Shown here piece by piece: positions 12,801-26,406 of a stretch of 64,000 nt of DNA. The stretch comes from Cherax quadricarinatus (Eukaryota > Arthropoda > Malacostraca > Decapoda > Parastacidae): assembly GCF_038502225.1 (NCBI RefSeq), contig NC_091353.1, positions 3,237,379 to 3,301,378 of the forward strand, in the 5' to 3' direction. The notes below the pieces were generated by a model. The model was not told where the DNA came from. It saw nothing but the letters and a program-made list of their open reading frames with translations, and did no database searches. The position numbers and the translations under genes are program-made. Each line of letters starts with the position of its first letter. The first letter of the stretch is position 1.

Positions 12801-14192
12801 ACAAAGACCATCCAGCACAAGACAAAGTCTTAACAAGGTCACAAAGACCTTCCAGCACAAGACAAAGTCTTAACAAGGTCACAAAGACCTTCCAGCACAA
12901 GACAAAGTCTTAACAAGGTCACAAAGACCTTCCAGCACAAGACAAGGTCACAAAGACCTTCCAGGACAAGACAAAGTCTTAACAGGTCACAAAGACCTTC
13001 CAGCTCAAGACAAAGTCTTAACAGGTCACAAAGACCTTCCAGCACAAGACAAAGTCTTAACAGGTCACAAAGACCTTCCAGCTCAAGACAAAGTCTTAAC
13101 AGGTCACAAAGACCTTCCAGCTCAAGACAAAGTCTTAACAGGTCACAAAGACCTTCCAGCTCAAGACAAAGTCTTAACAGGTCACAAAGACCTTCCAGCA
13201 CAAGACAAAGTCTTAACAGGTCACAAAGACCTTCCAGCACAAGACAAAGTCTTAACAGGTCACAAAGACCTTCCAGCTCAAGACAAAGTCTTAACAGGTC
13301 ACAAAGACCTTCCAGCACAAGACAAAGTCTTAACAGGTCACAAAGACCTTCCAGCTCAAGACAAAGTCTTAACAGGTCACAAAGACCTTCCAGCTCAAGA
13401 CAAAGTCTTAACAGGTCACAAAGACCTTCCAGCTCAAGACAAAGTCTTAACAGGTCACAAAGACCTTCCAGCTCAAGACAAAGTCTTAACAGGTCACAAA
13501 GACCTTCCAGCTCAAGACAAAGTCTTAACAGGTCACAAAGACCTTCCAGCACAAGACAAAGTCTTAACAGGTCACAAAGACCTTCCAGCACAAGACAAAG
13601 TCTTAACAGGTCACAAAGACCTTCCAGCTCAAGACAAAGTCTTAACAGGTCACAAAGACCTTCCAGCACAAGACAAAGTCTTAACAGGTCACAAAGACCT
13701 TCCAGCACAAGACAAAGTCTTAACAGGTCACAAAGACCTTCCAGCACAAGACAAGGTCTTAACAAGGTCACAAAGACCTTCTAGCACAAGACAAAGTCTT
13801 AACAGGTCACAAAGACCTTCCAGCACAAGACAAAGTCTTAACAGGTCACAAAGACCTTCTAGCACAAGACAAAGTCTTAACAAGGTCACAAAGACCTTCT
13901 AGCACAAGACAAAGTCTTAACAGGTCACAAAGACCTTCCAGCACAAGAGAAAGTCTTAACAAGGTCACAAAGACCTTCCAGCACAAGACAAAGTCTTAAC
14001 AAGGTCACAAAGACCTTCCAGCACAAGACAAAGTCTTAACAAGGTCACAAAGACCTTCCAGCACAAGACAAAGTCTTAACAAGGTCACAAAGACCTTCCA
14101 GCACAAGACAAGGTCACAAAGACCTTCCAGCACAAGACAAAGTCTTAACAAGGTCACAAAGACCTTCCAACACAAGACAAAGTCTTAACAGG

Positions 14193-17100
14193 TCACAAAG
14201 ACCTTCCAGCACAAGACAAAGTCTTAACAAGGTCACAAAGACCTTCCAGCACAAGACAAAGTCTTAACAAGGTCACAAAGACCTTCCAGCACAAGACAAG
14301 GTCACAAAGACCTTCCAGCACAAGACAAAGTCTTAACAAGGTCACAAAGACCTTCCAGCACAAGACAAGGTCACAAAGACCTTCCAGCACAAGACAAGGT
14401 CACAAAGACCTTCCAGCACAAGACAAAGTCTTAACAAGGTCACAAAGACCATCCAGCACAAGACAAAGTCTTAACAAGGTCACAAAGACCTTCCAGCACA
14501 AGACAAAGTCTTAACAAGGTCACAAAGACCTTCCAGCACAAGACAAAGTCTTAACAAGGTCACAAAGACCTTCCAGCACAAGACAAGGTCACAAAGACCT
14601 TCCAGGACAAGACAAAGTCTTAACAGGTCACAAAGACCTTCCAGCTCAAGACAAAGTCTTAACAGGTCACAAAGACCTTCCAGCACAAGACAAAGTCTTA
14701 ACAGGTCACAAAGACCTTCCAGCTCAAGACAAAGTCTTAACAGGTCACAAAGACCTTCCAGCTCAAGACAAAGTCTTAACAGGTCACAAAGACCTTCCAG
14801 CTCAAGACAAAGTCTTAACAGGTCACAAAGACCTTCCAGCACAAGACAAAGTCTTAACAGGTCACAAAGACCTTCCAGCACAAGACAAAGTCTTAACAGG
14901 TCACAAAGACCTTCCAGCTCAAGACAAAGTCTTAACAGGTCACAAAGACCTTCCAGCACAAGACAAAGTCTTAACAGGTCACAAAGACCTTCCAGCACAA
15001 GACAAAGTCTTAACAGGTCACAAAGACCTTCCAGCACAAGACAAGGTCTTAACAAGGTCACAAAGACCTTCTAGCACAAGACAAAGTCTTAACAGGTCAC
15101 AAAGACCTTCCAGCACAAGACAAAGTCTTAACAGGTCACAAAGACCTTCTAGCACAAGACAAAGTCTTAACAAGGTCACAAAGACCTTCTAGCACAAGAC
15201 AAAGTCTTAACAGGTCACAAAGACCTTCCAGCACAAGAGAAAGTCTTAACAAGGTCACAAAGACCTTCCAGCACAAGACAAAGTCTTAACAAGGTCACAA
15301 AGACCTTCCAGCACAAGACAAAGTCTTAACAAGGTCACAAAGACCTTCCAGCACAAGACAAAGTCTTAACAAGGTCACAAAGACCTTCCAGCACAAGACA
15401 AGGTCACAAAGACCTTCCAGCACAAGACAAAGTCTTAACAAGGTCACAAAGACCTTCCAACACAAGACAAAGTCTTAACAGGTCACAAAGACCTTCCAGC
15501 ACAAGACAAAGTCTTAACAAGGTCACAAAGACCTTCCAGCACAAGACAAAGTCTTAACAAGGTCACAAAGACCTTCCAGCACAAGACAAGGTCACAAAGA
15601 CCTTCCAGCACAAGACAAAGTCTTAACAAGGTCACAAAGACCTTCCAGCACAAGACAAGGTCACAAAGACCTTCCAGCACAAGACAAGGTCACAAAGACC
15701 TTCCAGCACAAGACAAAGTCTTAACAAGGTCACAAAGACCATCCAGCACAAGACAAAGTCTTAACAAGGTCACAAAGACCTTCCAGCACAAGACAAAGTC
15801 TTAACAAGGTCACAAAGACCTTCCAGCACAAGACAAAGTCTTAACAAGGTCACAAAGACCTTCCAGCACAAGACAAGGTCACAAAGACCTTCCAGGACAA
15901 GACAAAGTCTTAACAAGGTCACAAAGACCTTCCAGCACAAGACAAGGTCACAAAGACCTTCCAGCACAAGACAAAGTCTTAACAAGGTCACAAAGACCTT
16001 CCAGCACAAGACAAGGTCACAAAGACCTTCCAGCACAAGACAAAGTCTTAACAAGGTCACAAAGACCTTCCAGCACAAGACAAAGTCTTAACAAGGTCAC
16101 AAAGACCTTCCAGCACAAGACAAGGTCACAAAGGCCTTCCAGCACAAGACAAAGTCTTAACAGGTCACAAAGACCTTCCAGCACAAGACAAGGTCTTAAC
16201 AGGTCACAAAGACCTTCCAGCACAAGACAAAGTCTTAACAGGTCACAAAGACCTTCCAGCTCAAGACAAAGTCTTAACAGGTCACAAAGACCTTCCAGCA
16301 CAAGACAAAGTCTTAACAGGTCACAAAGACCTTCCAGCTCAAGACAAAGTCTTAACAGGTCACAAAGACCTTCCAGCTCAAGACAAAGTCTTAACAGGTC
16401 ACAAAGACCTTCCAGCTCAAGACAAAGTCTTAACAGGTCACAAAGACCTTCCAGCACAAGACAAAGTCTTAACAGGTCACAAAGACCTTCCAGCACAAGA
16501 CAAAGTCTTAACAGGTCACAAAGACCTTCCAGCTCAAGACAAAGTCTTAACAGGTCACAAAGACCTTCCAGCACAAGACAAAGTCTTAACAGGTCACAAA
16601 GACCTTCCAGCACAAGACAAAGTCTTAACAGGTCACAAAGACCTTCCAGCACAAGACAAGGTCTTAACAAGGTCACAAAGACCTTCTAGCACAAGACAAA
16701 GTCTTAACAGGTCACAAAGACCTTCCAGCACAAGACAAAGTCTTAACAGGTCACAAAGACCTTCTAGCACAAGACAAAGTCTTAACAAGGTCACAAAGAC
16801 CTTCTAGCACAAGACAAAGTCTTAACAGGTCACAAAGACCTTCCAGCACAAGAGAAAGTCTTAACAAGGTCACAAAGACCTTCCAGCACAAGACAAAGTC
16901 TTAACAAGGTCACAAAGACCTTCCAGCACAAGACAAAGTCTTAACAAGGTCACAAAGACCTTCCAGCACAAGACAAAGTCTTAACAAGGTCACAAAGACC
17001 TTCCAGCACAAGACAAGGTCACAAAGACCTTCCAGCACAAGACAAAGTCTTAACAAGGTCACAAAGACCTTCCAACACAAGACAAAGTCTTAACAGGTCA

Positions 17101-18983
17101 CAAAGACCTTCCAGCACAAGACAAAGTCTTAACAAGGTCACAAAGACCTTCCAGCACAAGACAAAGTCTTAACAAGGTCACAAAGACCTTCCAGCACAAG
17201 ACAAGGTCACAAAGACCTTCCAGCACAAGACAAAGTCTTAACAAGGTCACAAAGACCTTCCAGCACAAGACAAGGTCACAAAGACCTTCCAGCACAAGAC
17301 AAGGTCACAAAGACCTTCCAGCACAAGACAAAGTCTTAACAAGGTCACAAAGACCATCCAGCACAAGACAAAGTCTTAACAAGGTCACAAAGACCTTCCA
17401 GCACAAGACAAAGTCTTAACAAGGTCACAAAGACCTTCCAGCACAAGACAAAGTCTTAACAAGGTCACAAAGACCTTCCAGCACAAGACAAGGTCACAAA
17501 GACCTTCCAGGACAAGACAAAGTCTTAACAGGTCACAAAGACCTTCCAGCTCAAGACAAAGTCTTAACAGGTCACAAAGACCTTCCAGCACAAGACAAAG
17601 TCTTAACAGGTCACAAAGACCTTCCAGCTCAAGACAAAGTCTTAACAGGTCACAAAGACCTTCCAGCTCAAGACAAAGTCTTAACAGGTCACAAAGACCT
17701 TCCAGCTCAAGACAAAGTCTTAACAGGTCACAAAGACCTTCCAGCACAAGACAAAGTCTTAACAGGTCACAAAGACCTTCCAGCACAAGACAAAGTCTTA
17801 ACAGGTCACAAAGACCTTCCAGCTCAAGACAAAGTCTTAACAGGTCACAAAGACCTTCCAGCACAAGACAAAGTCTTAACAGGTCACAAAGACCTTCCAG
17901 CACAAGACAAAGTCTTAACAGGTCACAAAGACCTTCCAGCACAAGACAAGGTCTTAACAAGGTCACAAAGACCTTCTAGCACAAGACAAAGTCTTAACAG
18001 GTCACAAAGACCTTCCAGCACAAGACAAAGTCTTAACAGGTCACAAAGACCTTCTAGCACAAGACAAAGTCTTAACAAGGTCACAAAGACCTTCTAGCAC
18101 AAGACAAAGTCTTAACAGGTCACAAAGACCTTCCAGCACAAGAGAAAGTCTTAACAAGGTCACAAAGACCTTCCAGCACAAGACAAAGTCTTAACAAGGT
18201 CACAAAGACCTTCCAGCACAAGACAAAGTCTTAACAAGGTCACAAAGACCTTCCAGCACAAGACAAAGTCTTAACAAGGTCACAAAGACCTTCCAGCACA
18301 AGACAAGGTCACAAAGACCTTCCAGCACAAGACAAAGTCTTAACAAGGTCACAAAGACCTTCCAACACAAGACAAAGTCTTAACAGGTCACAAAGACCTT
18401 CCAGCACAAGACAAAGTCTTAACAAGGTCACAAAGACCTTCCAGCACAAGACAAAGTCTTAACAAGGTCACAAAGACCTTCCAGCACAAGACAAGGTCAC
18501 AAAGACCTTCCAGCACAAGACAAAGTCTTAACAAGGTCACAAAGACCTTCCAGCACAAGACAAGGTCACAAAGACCTTCCAGCACAAGACAAGGTCACAA
18601 AGACCTTCCAGCACAAGACAAAGTCTTAACAAGGTCACAAAGACCATCCAGCACAAGACAAAGTCTTAACAAGGTCACAAAGACCTTCCAGCACAAGACA
18701 AAGTCTTAACAAGGTCACAAAGACCTTCCAGCACAAGACAAAGTCTTAACAAGGTCACAAAGACCTTCCAGCACAAGACAAGGTCACAAAGACCTTCCAG
18801 GACAAGACAAAGTCTTAACAAGGTCACAAAGACCTTCCAGCACAAGACAAGGTCACAAAGACCTTCCAGCACAAGACAAAGTCTTAACAAGGTCACAAAG
18901 ACCTTCCAGCACAAGACAAGGTCACAAAGACCTTCCAGCACAAGACAAAGTCTTAACAAGGTCACAAAGACCTTCCAGCACAA
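14193..18983. repeat. Higher-order duplication in the satellite, offset 2,905 bp
   Basis: The unit order at about 14193-16078 recurs at 17098-18983 with a constant offset of 2,905 bp. Four independent landmarks agree (14193/17098, 14480/17385, 15483/18388, 15770/18675). Related blocks with offsets of 1,563, 1,641 and 1,290 bp occur from 10989 onward. This points to repeated unequal exchange or to assembly duplication. Confidence 0.85.
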
Positions 18984-21900
18984 GACAAAGTCTTAACAAG
19001 GTCACAAAGACCTTCCAGCACAAGACAAGGTCACAAAGGCCTTCCAGCACAAGACAAAGTCTTAACAGGTCACAAAGACCTTCCAGCACAAGACAAGGTC
19101 TTAACAGGTCACAAAGACCTTCCAGCACAAGACAAAGTCTTAACAGGTCACAAAGACCTTCCAGCACAAGACAAAGTCTTAACAGGTCACAAAGACCTTC
19201 CAGCACAAGACAAAGTCTTAACAGGTCACAAAGACCTTCCAGCACAAGACAAAGTCTTAACAGGTCACAAAGACCTTCCAGCTCAAGACAAAGTCTTAAC
19301 AGGTCACAAAGACCTTCCAGCACAAGACAAAGTCTTAACAGGTCACAAAGACCTTCCAGCACAAGACAAAGTCTTAACAGGTCACAAAGACCTTCCAGCA
19401 CAAGACAAAGTCTTAACAGGTCACAAAGACCTTCCAGCTCAAGACAAAGTCTTAACAGGTCACAAAGACCTTCCAGCTTAAGACAAAGTCTTAACAGGTC
19501 ACAAAGACCTTCCAGCTCAAGACAAAGTCTTAACAGGTCACAAAGACCTTCCAGCTCAAGACAAAGTCTTAACAGGTCACAAAGACCTTCCAGCTCAAGA
19601 CAAAGTCTTAACAGGTCACAAAGACCTTCCAGCACAAGAGAAAGTCTTAACAGGTCACAAAGACCTTCCAGCACAAGACAAAGTCTTAACAGGTCACAAA
19701 GACCTTCCAGCACAAGACAAAGTCTTAACAGGTCACAAAGACGTTCCAGCACAAGACAAAGTCTTAACAGGTCACAAAGACCTTCCAGCACAAGACAAAG
19801 TCTTAATAAGGTCACAAAGACCTTCCAGCACAAGACAAAGTCTTAACAATTCACAAAGACCTTCCAGCTCAAGACAAGGTCTTAACAAGGTCACAAAGAC
19901 CTTCCAGCACAAGACAAAGTCTTAATAAGGTCACAAAGACCATCCAGCACAAGACAAGGTCACAAAGACCTTCCAGCACAAGACAAGGTCTTAACAAGGT
20001 CACAAAGACCTTCCAGCACAAGACAAGGTCACAAAGACCTTCCAGCACAAGACAAGGTCACAAAGACCTTCCAGCACAAGACGAGGTCTTAACAAGGTCA
20101 CAAAGACCTTCCAGCACAAGACAAGGTCTTAACAAGGTCACAAAGACCTTCCAGCACAAGACAAGGTCACAAAGACCTTCCAGCACAAGACAAGGTCACA
20201 AAGACCTTCCAGCACAAGACAAAGTCTTAACAAGGTCACAAAGACCTTCCAGCACAAGACAAGGTCTTAATAAGGTCACAAAGACCTTTCAGCACAAGAC
20301 AAGGTCTTAACAAGGTCACAAAGACCTTCCAGCACAAGACAAGGTCTTAACACGGTCACAAAGACCTTCCAGCACAAGACAAGGTCTTAATAAGGTCACA
20401 AAGACCTTCCAGCACAAGACAAGGTCTTAACAAGGTCACAAAGACCTTCCAGCACAAGACAAGGTCTTAACACGGTCACAAAGACCTTCCAGAACAAGAC
20501 AAGGTCTTAACAAGGTCACAAAGACCTTCCAGCACAAGACAAGGTCTTAACAAGATCACAAAGACCTTCGAGCACAAGACAACGTCTTAACAAGGTCACA
20601 AAGACCTTCCAGCACAAGACAAGGTCTTAACAAGGTCACAAAGACCTTCCAGCACAAGACAAAGTCTTAACAAGGTCACAAAGACCTTCCAGCACAAGAC
20701 AAAGTCTTAGCAAGGTCACAAAAACCTTCCATCACAAGACAAGGTCTTAACAAGGTCACAAAGATCTTCCAGCACAAGACAAGGTCTTAACAAGGTCACA
20801 AAGACCTTCCAGCACAAGACAACGTCTTGACAAGGTCACAAAGACCTTCCAGCACAAGACAAGGTCTTAACAAGGTCACAAAGACCTTCCAGCACAAGAC
20901 AAAGTCTTAACAAGGTCACAAAGACCTTCCAGCACAAGACAAAGTCTTAACAAGGTCACAAAGACCTTCCAGCACAAGACAAGGTCACAAAGACCTTCCA
21001 GCACAAGACAAAGTCTTAACAAGGTCACAAAAACCTTCCAGCACAAGACGAAGTCTTAACAAGGTCACAAAGACCTTCCAGCACAAGGCAAGGTCACAAA
21101 GACCTTCCAGCACAAGGCAAGGTCACAAAGACCTTCCAGCACAAGACAAGGTCTTAACAAGGTCACAAAGACCTTCCAGCACAAGACAAAGTTTTAACAA
21201 GGTCACAAAGACCTTCCAGCACAAGGCAAGGTCACAAAGACCTTCCAGCACAAGACAAGGTCACAAAGACCTTCCAGCACAAGACAAGGTCACAAAGACC
21301 TTCCAGCACAAGACAAGGTCACAAAGACCTTCCAGCACAAGGCAAGGTCACAAAGACCTTCCAGCACAAGACAAGGTCACAAAGACCTTCCAGCACAAGA
21401 CAAGGTCACAAAGACCTTCCAGCACAAGACAAGGTCACAAAGACCTTCCAGCACAAGACAAGGTCTTAACAAGGTCACAAAGACCTTCCAGCACAAGACA
21501 AAGTTATAACAAGGTCACAAAGACCTTCCAGCACAAGGCAAGGTCACAAAGACCTTCCAGCACAAGACAAGGTCACAAAGACCTTCCAGCACAAGACAAG
21601 GTCACAAAGACCTTCCAGCACAAGGCAAGGTCACAAAGACCTTCCAGCACAAGACAAGGTCACAAAGACCTTCCAGCACAAGACAAGGTCACAAAGACCT
21701 TCCAGCACAAGACAAGGTCACAAAGACCTTCCAGCACAAGACAAGGTCACAAAGACCTTCCAGCACAAGGCAAGGTCACAAAGACCTTCCAGCACAAGAC
21801 AAGGTCTTAACAAGGTCACAAAGACCTTCCAGCACAAGACAAAGTTTTAACAAGGTCACAAAGACCTTCCAGCACAAGACAAGGTCACAAAGACCTTCCA

Positions 21901-24900
21901 GCACAAGACAAGGTCACAAAGACCTTCCAGCACAAGACAAGGTCACAAAGACCTTCCAGCACAAGACAAAGTCTTAACAAGGTCACAAAGACCATCCAGC
22001 ACAAGACAAAGTCTTAACAAGGTCACAAAGACCTTCCAGCACAAGACAAAGTCTTAACAAGGTCACAAAGACCTTCCAGCACAAGACAAAGTCTTAACAA
22101 GGTCACAAAGACCTTCCAGCACAAGACAAGGTCACAAAGACCTTCCAGGACAAGACAAAGTCTTAACAAGGTCACAAAGACCTTCCAGCACAAGACAAGG
22201 TCACAAAGACCTTCCAGCACAAGACAAAGTCTTAACAAGGTCACAAAGACCTTCCAGCACAAGACAAGGTCACAAAGACCTTCCAGCACAAGACAAAGTC
22301 TTAACAAGGTCACAAAGACCTTCCAGCACAAGACAAAGTCTTAACAAGGTCACAAAGACCTTCCAGCACAAGACAAGGTCACAAAGGCCTTCCAGCACAA
22401 GACAAAGTCTTAACAGGTCACAAAGACCTTCCAGCACAAGACAAGGTCTTAACAGGTCACAAAGACCTTCCAGCACAAGACAAAGTCTTAACAGGTCACA
22501 AAGACCTTCCAGCACAAGACAAAGTCTTAACAGGTCACAAAGACCTTCCAGCACAAGACAAAGTCTTAACAGGTCACAAAGACCTTCCAGCACAAGACAA
22601 AGTCTTAACAGGTCACAAAGACCTTCCAGCTCAAGACAAAGTCTTAACAGGTCACAAAGACCTTCCAGCACAAGACAAAGTCTTAACAGGTCACAAAGAC
22701 CTTCCAGCACAAGACAAAGTCTTAACAGGTCACAAAGACCTTCCAGCACAAGACAAAGTCTTAACAGGTCACAAAGACCTTCCAGCTCAAGACAAAGTCT
22801 TAACAGGTCACAAAGACCTTCCAGCTTAAGACAAAGTCTTAACAGGTCACAAAGACCTTCCAGCTCAAGACAAAGTCTTAACAGGTCACAAAGACCTTCC
22901 AGCTCAAGACAAAGTCTTAACAGGTCACAAAGACCTTCCAGCTCAAGACAAAGTCTTAACAGGTCACAAAGACCTTCCAGCACAAGAGAAAGTCTTAACA
23001 GGTCACAAAGACCTTCCAGCACAAGACAAAGTCTTAACAGGTCACAAAGACCTTCCAGCACAAGACAAAGTCTTAACAGGTCACAAAGACGTTCCAGCAC
23101 AAGACAAAGTCTTAACAGGTCACAAAGACCTTCCAGCACAAGACAAAGTCTTAATAAGGTCACAAAGACCTTCCAGCACAAGACAAAGTCTTAACAATTC
23201 ACAAAGACCTTCCAGCTCAAGACAAGGTCTTAACAAGGTCACAAAGACCTTCCAGCACAAGACAAAGTCTTAATAAGGTCACAAAGACCATCCAGCACAA
23301 GACAAGGTCACAAAGACCTTCCAGCACAAGACAAGGTCTTAACAAGGTCACAAAGACCTTCCAGCACAAGACAAGGTCACAAAGACCTTCCAGCACAAGA
23401 CAAGGTCACAAAGACCTTCCAGCACAAGACGAGGTCTTAACAAGGTCACAAAGACCTTCCAGCACAAGACAAGGTCTTAACAAGGTCACAAAGACCTTCC
23501 AGCACAAGACAAGGTCACAAAGACCTTCCAGCACAAGACAAGGTCACAAAGACCTTCCAGCACAAGACAAAGTCTTAACAAGGTCACAAAGACCTTCCAG
23601 CACAAGACAAGGTCTTAATAAGGTCACAAAGACCTTTCAGCACAAGACAAGGTCTTAACAAGGTCACAAAGACCTTCCAGCACAAGACAAGGTCTTAACA
23701 CGGTCACAAAGACCTTCCAGCACAAGACAAGGTCTTAATAAGGTCACAAAGACCTTCCAGCACAAGACAAGGTCTTAACAAGGTCACAAAGACCTTCCAG
23801 CACAAGACAAGGTCTTAACACGGTCACAAAGACCTTCCAGAACAAGACAAGGTCTTAACAAGGTCACAAAGACCTTCCAGCACAAGACAAGGTCTTAACA
23901 AGATCACAAAGACCTTCGAGCACAAGACAACGTCTTAACAAGGTCACAAAGACCTTCCAGCACAAGACAAGGTCTTAACAAGGTCACAAAGACCTTCCAG
24001 CACAAGACAAAGTCTTAACAAGGTCACAAAGACCTTCCAGCACAAGACAAAGTCTTAGCAAGGTCACAAAAACCTTCCATCACAAGACAAGGTCTTAACA
24101 AGGTCACAAAGATCTTCCAGCACAAGACAAGGTCTTAACAAGGTCACAAAGACCTTCCAGCACAAGACAACGTCTTGACAAGGTCACAAAGACCTTCCAG
24201 CACAAGACAAGGTCTTAACAAGGTCACAAAGACCTTCCAGCACAAGACAAAGTCTTAACAAGGTCACAAAGACCTTCCAGCACAAGACAAAGTCTTAACA
24301 AGGTCACAAAGACCTTCCAGCACAAGACAAGGTCACAAAGACCTTCCAGCACAAGACAAAGTCTTAACAAGGTCACAAAAACCTTCCAGCACAAGACGAA
24401 GTCTTAACAAGGTCACAAAGACCTTCCAGCACAAGGCAAGGTCACAAAGACCTTCCAGCACAAGGCAAGGTCACAAAGACCTTCCAGCACAAGACAAGGT
24501 CTTAACAAGGTCACAAAGACCTTCCAGCACAAGACAAAGTTTTAACAAGGTCACAAAGACCTTCCAGCACAAGGCAAGGTCACAAAGACCTTCCAGCACA
24601 AGACAAGGTCACAAAGACCTTCCAGCACAAGACAAGGTCACAAAGACCTTCCAGCACAAGACAAGGTCACAAAGACCTTCCAGCACAAGGCAAGGTCACA
24701 AAGACCTTCCAGCACAAGACAAGGTCACAAAGACCTTCCAGCACAAGACAAGGTCACAAAGACCTTCCAGCACAAGACAAGGTCACAAAGACCTTCCAGC
24801 ACAAGACAAGGTCTTAACAAGGTCACAAAGACCTTCCAGCACAAGACAAAGTTTTAACAAGGTCACAAAGACCTTCCAGCACAAGGCAAGGTCACAAAGA

Positions 24901-25335
24901 CCTTCCAGCACAAGACAAGGTCACAAAGACCTTCCAGCACAAGACAAGGTCACAAAGACCTTCCAGCACAAGGCAAGGTCACAAAGACCTTCCAGCACAA
25001 GACAAGGTCACAAAGACCTTCCAGCACAAGACAAGGTCACAAAGACCTTCCAGCACAAGACAAGGTCACAAAGACCTTCCAGCACAAGACAAGGTCACAA
25101 AGACCTTCCAGCACAAGGCAAGGTCACAAAGACCTTCCAGCACAAGACAAGGTCTTAACAAGGTCACAAAGACCTTCCAGCACAAGACAAAGTTTTAACA
25201 AGGTCACAAAGACCTTCCAGCACAAGACAAGGTCACAAAGACCTTCCAGCACAAGACAAGGTCACAAAGACCTTCCAGCACAAGACAAGGTCACAAAGAC
25301 CTTCCAGCACAAGGCAAGGTCACAAAGACCTTCCA
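18641..25335. repeat. Tandem duplication of a 3,348-bp satellite block
   Basis: The segment starting near 18641 is repeated directly from 21989 with a constant offset of 3,348 bp. Rare variants recur at exactly that offset: AGACCATCCA 18641/21989, ACGAGGTCTT 20081/23429, AACGTCTTGA 20821/24169. One difference was seen (AAGTTATAAC at 21501 against AAGTTTTAAC at 24849), so the copies are nearly but not fully identical. Confidence 0.88.
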
Positions 25336-25519
25336 GCACAAGACAAGGTCACAAAGACCTTCCAGCACAAGACAAGGTCACAAAGACCTTCCAGCACAAG
25401 ACAAGGTCACAAAGACCTTCCAGCACAAGACAAGGTCTTAACAAGGTCACAATGCTTACCAACAGAGACAAAGAATAATTTAAACTTTCTCAAACAGAAC
25501 TAAATCTTCCTTATATATA

Positions 25520-25615
25520 ATGACAACACCGTAGTGTTGTCAGTGTTATCAGTGTTGTGCTGTCAATGTTGTGTTGCCAGTGTTGTGTTGTCAGTTTTGT
25601 CAGTGTTGTTAAATT
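25520..25615. repeat. Short GTCAGTGTTGTGTT repeat
   Basis: A few units of GTCAGTGTTGTGTT, the same motif as the larger array starting at 28184. The Penelope-like element island at 25.6-28.2 kb is therefore flanked on both sides by this repeat, which suggests the island inserted into it. Confidence 0.7.
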
Positions 25616-25619
25616 AAAC

Positions 25620-26065
25620 ACATGTGGAACTCTTAGGTATCTTTATTCAGGAAACGTTAGGCAAGCGAAGAATTCCGAAGTATTAAGATCCCAAGAAATT
25701 GCAGTGTCTGACGGGATTGTAGATGAATGGTTCAGAGAACTGACACGTTGATAGATTAGACACATGTGCAACTCTTGGGTTTCTTTATTCAGGAAACTTT
25801 TTGCCACAGAGTGGCTTCATCAGTCCATACAAAGGAGAAACGTGAAGAACAGGAGGAGAATGAGGTAATCAGTCCCTCAACCTTGAGTCGATGTGGTCAG
25901 TCCATCAGTCTTGACTAGAACACAGCATATGTGCGAAGAAGCAGCTTATATACCGTAGGCAGGAGAGGTGCAGCAGTTGTAGGTGGTGTCACATTTGTTC
26001 AATGTGGAAGTAGGTCGTGCCCAAGGGTTAGGCAAGCGAAAAATTCCCAAGTATTAAAATCCCAA
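25620..26065. mobile_element. Penelope-type terminal fragments, left side of element nest
   Basis: Positions 25712-25960 are an inverted copy of 27945-28190, sharing the ACACATGTGCAACTCTTGGG end, the hammerhead-like segment and AGTCCCTCAACCTTGAG. Positions 25940-26065 are instead a direct copy of 27828-27955 (both begin TATACCGTAGGCAGGAGAGG). An antisense hammerhead core TCATCAG lies at 25817-25823, but its GAAA box is mutated. The segment at 25620-25711 is another rearranged copy of the same sequences. Confidence 0.7.
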
Positions 26066-26235
26066 GAAGTTGCAGTGTCTGACAGGACTGCAGATGTAAA
26101 ATAAAAGGACACAAGTGCAACTAATGTGACATTTTATTGTGGCAACCTTTCGCTCTCCAGGAGCTTTGTCTAGTCGTTACAAACAGTACATGGACACAGA
26201 GGGTATATATAGGCTCAGAGTGAGGTGCAATGCTA

Positions 26236-26254
26236 GTGGTAGTAGTAGTAGTAA

Positions 26255-26349
<95 letters not shown>
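26236..26349. repeat. (AGT)n microsatellite
   Basis: About 36 AGT triplets with one interruption (AAT). It reads as poly-Ser or poly-Thr in open frames that are not genes. It lies inside the inverted terminal copy of Penelope-like element 1 and probably belongs to the element's tail. Confidence 0.95.
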
Positions 26350-26406
26350 ATACAATATGTTAAAACAATTAACTTGCACATGAGTAAAAGGATATAAAAG
26401 CTATTA

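Larger units (their letters stand above)
9930..25450. repeat. Large satellite, 39/40-bp and 29-bp units with internal hairpins
   Basis: About 15.5 kb of one tandem family, roughly 400 units. The 39/40-bp unit contains two inverted repeats: (A)AGGTC-ACAAA-GACCT(T) and AAGAC-AAA-GTCTT. The 40-bp form has one extra A before GGTC. The 29-bp form lacks 11 bp, which destroys the second hairpin. A common substitution makes CCAGCACAAG into CCAGCTCAAG. The 39-bp units keep a minus-strand frame open, giving a 13-residue repeat (LLRLCLVLEGLCD), as at 11276-12130 and 12839-13771. I treat these as non-coding. The first 450 bp are more degenerate. Confidence 0.95.

Noticed and set aside
9930..25450. CRISPR-like array of regularly spaced repeats
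   Set aside because: Units are contiguous tandem copies with no unique spacers, in a eukaryotic genome.
26139..26363. Poly-Ser or poly-Thr proteins
   Set aside because: They translate an (AGT)n microsatellite.
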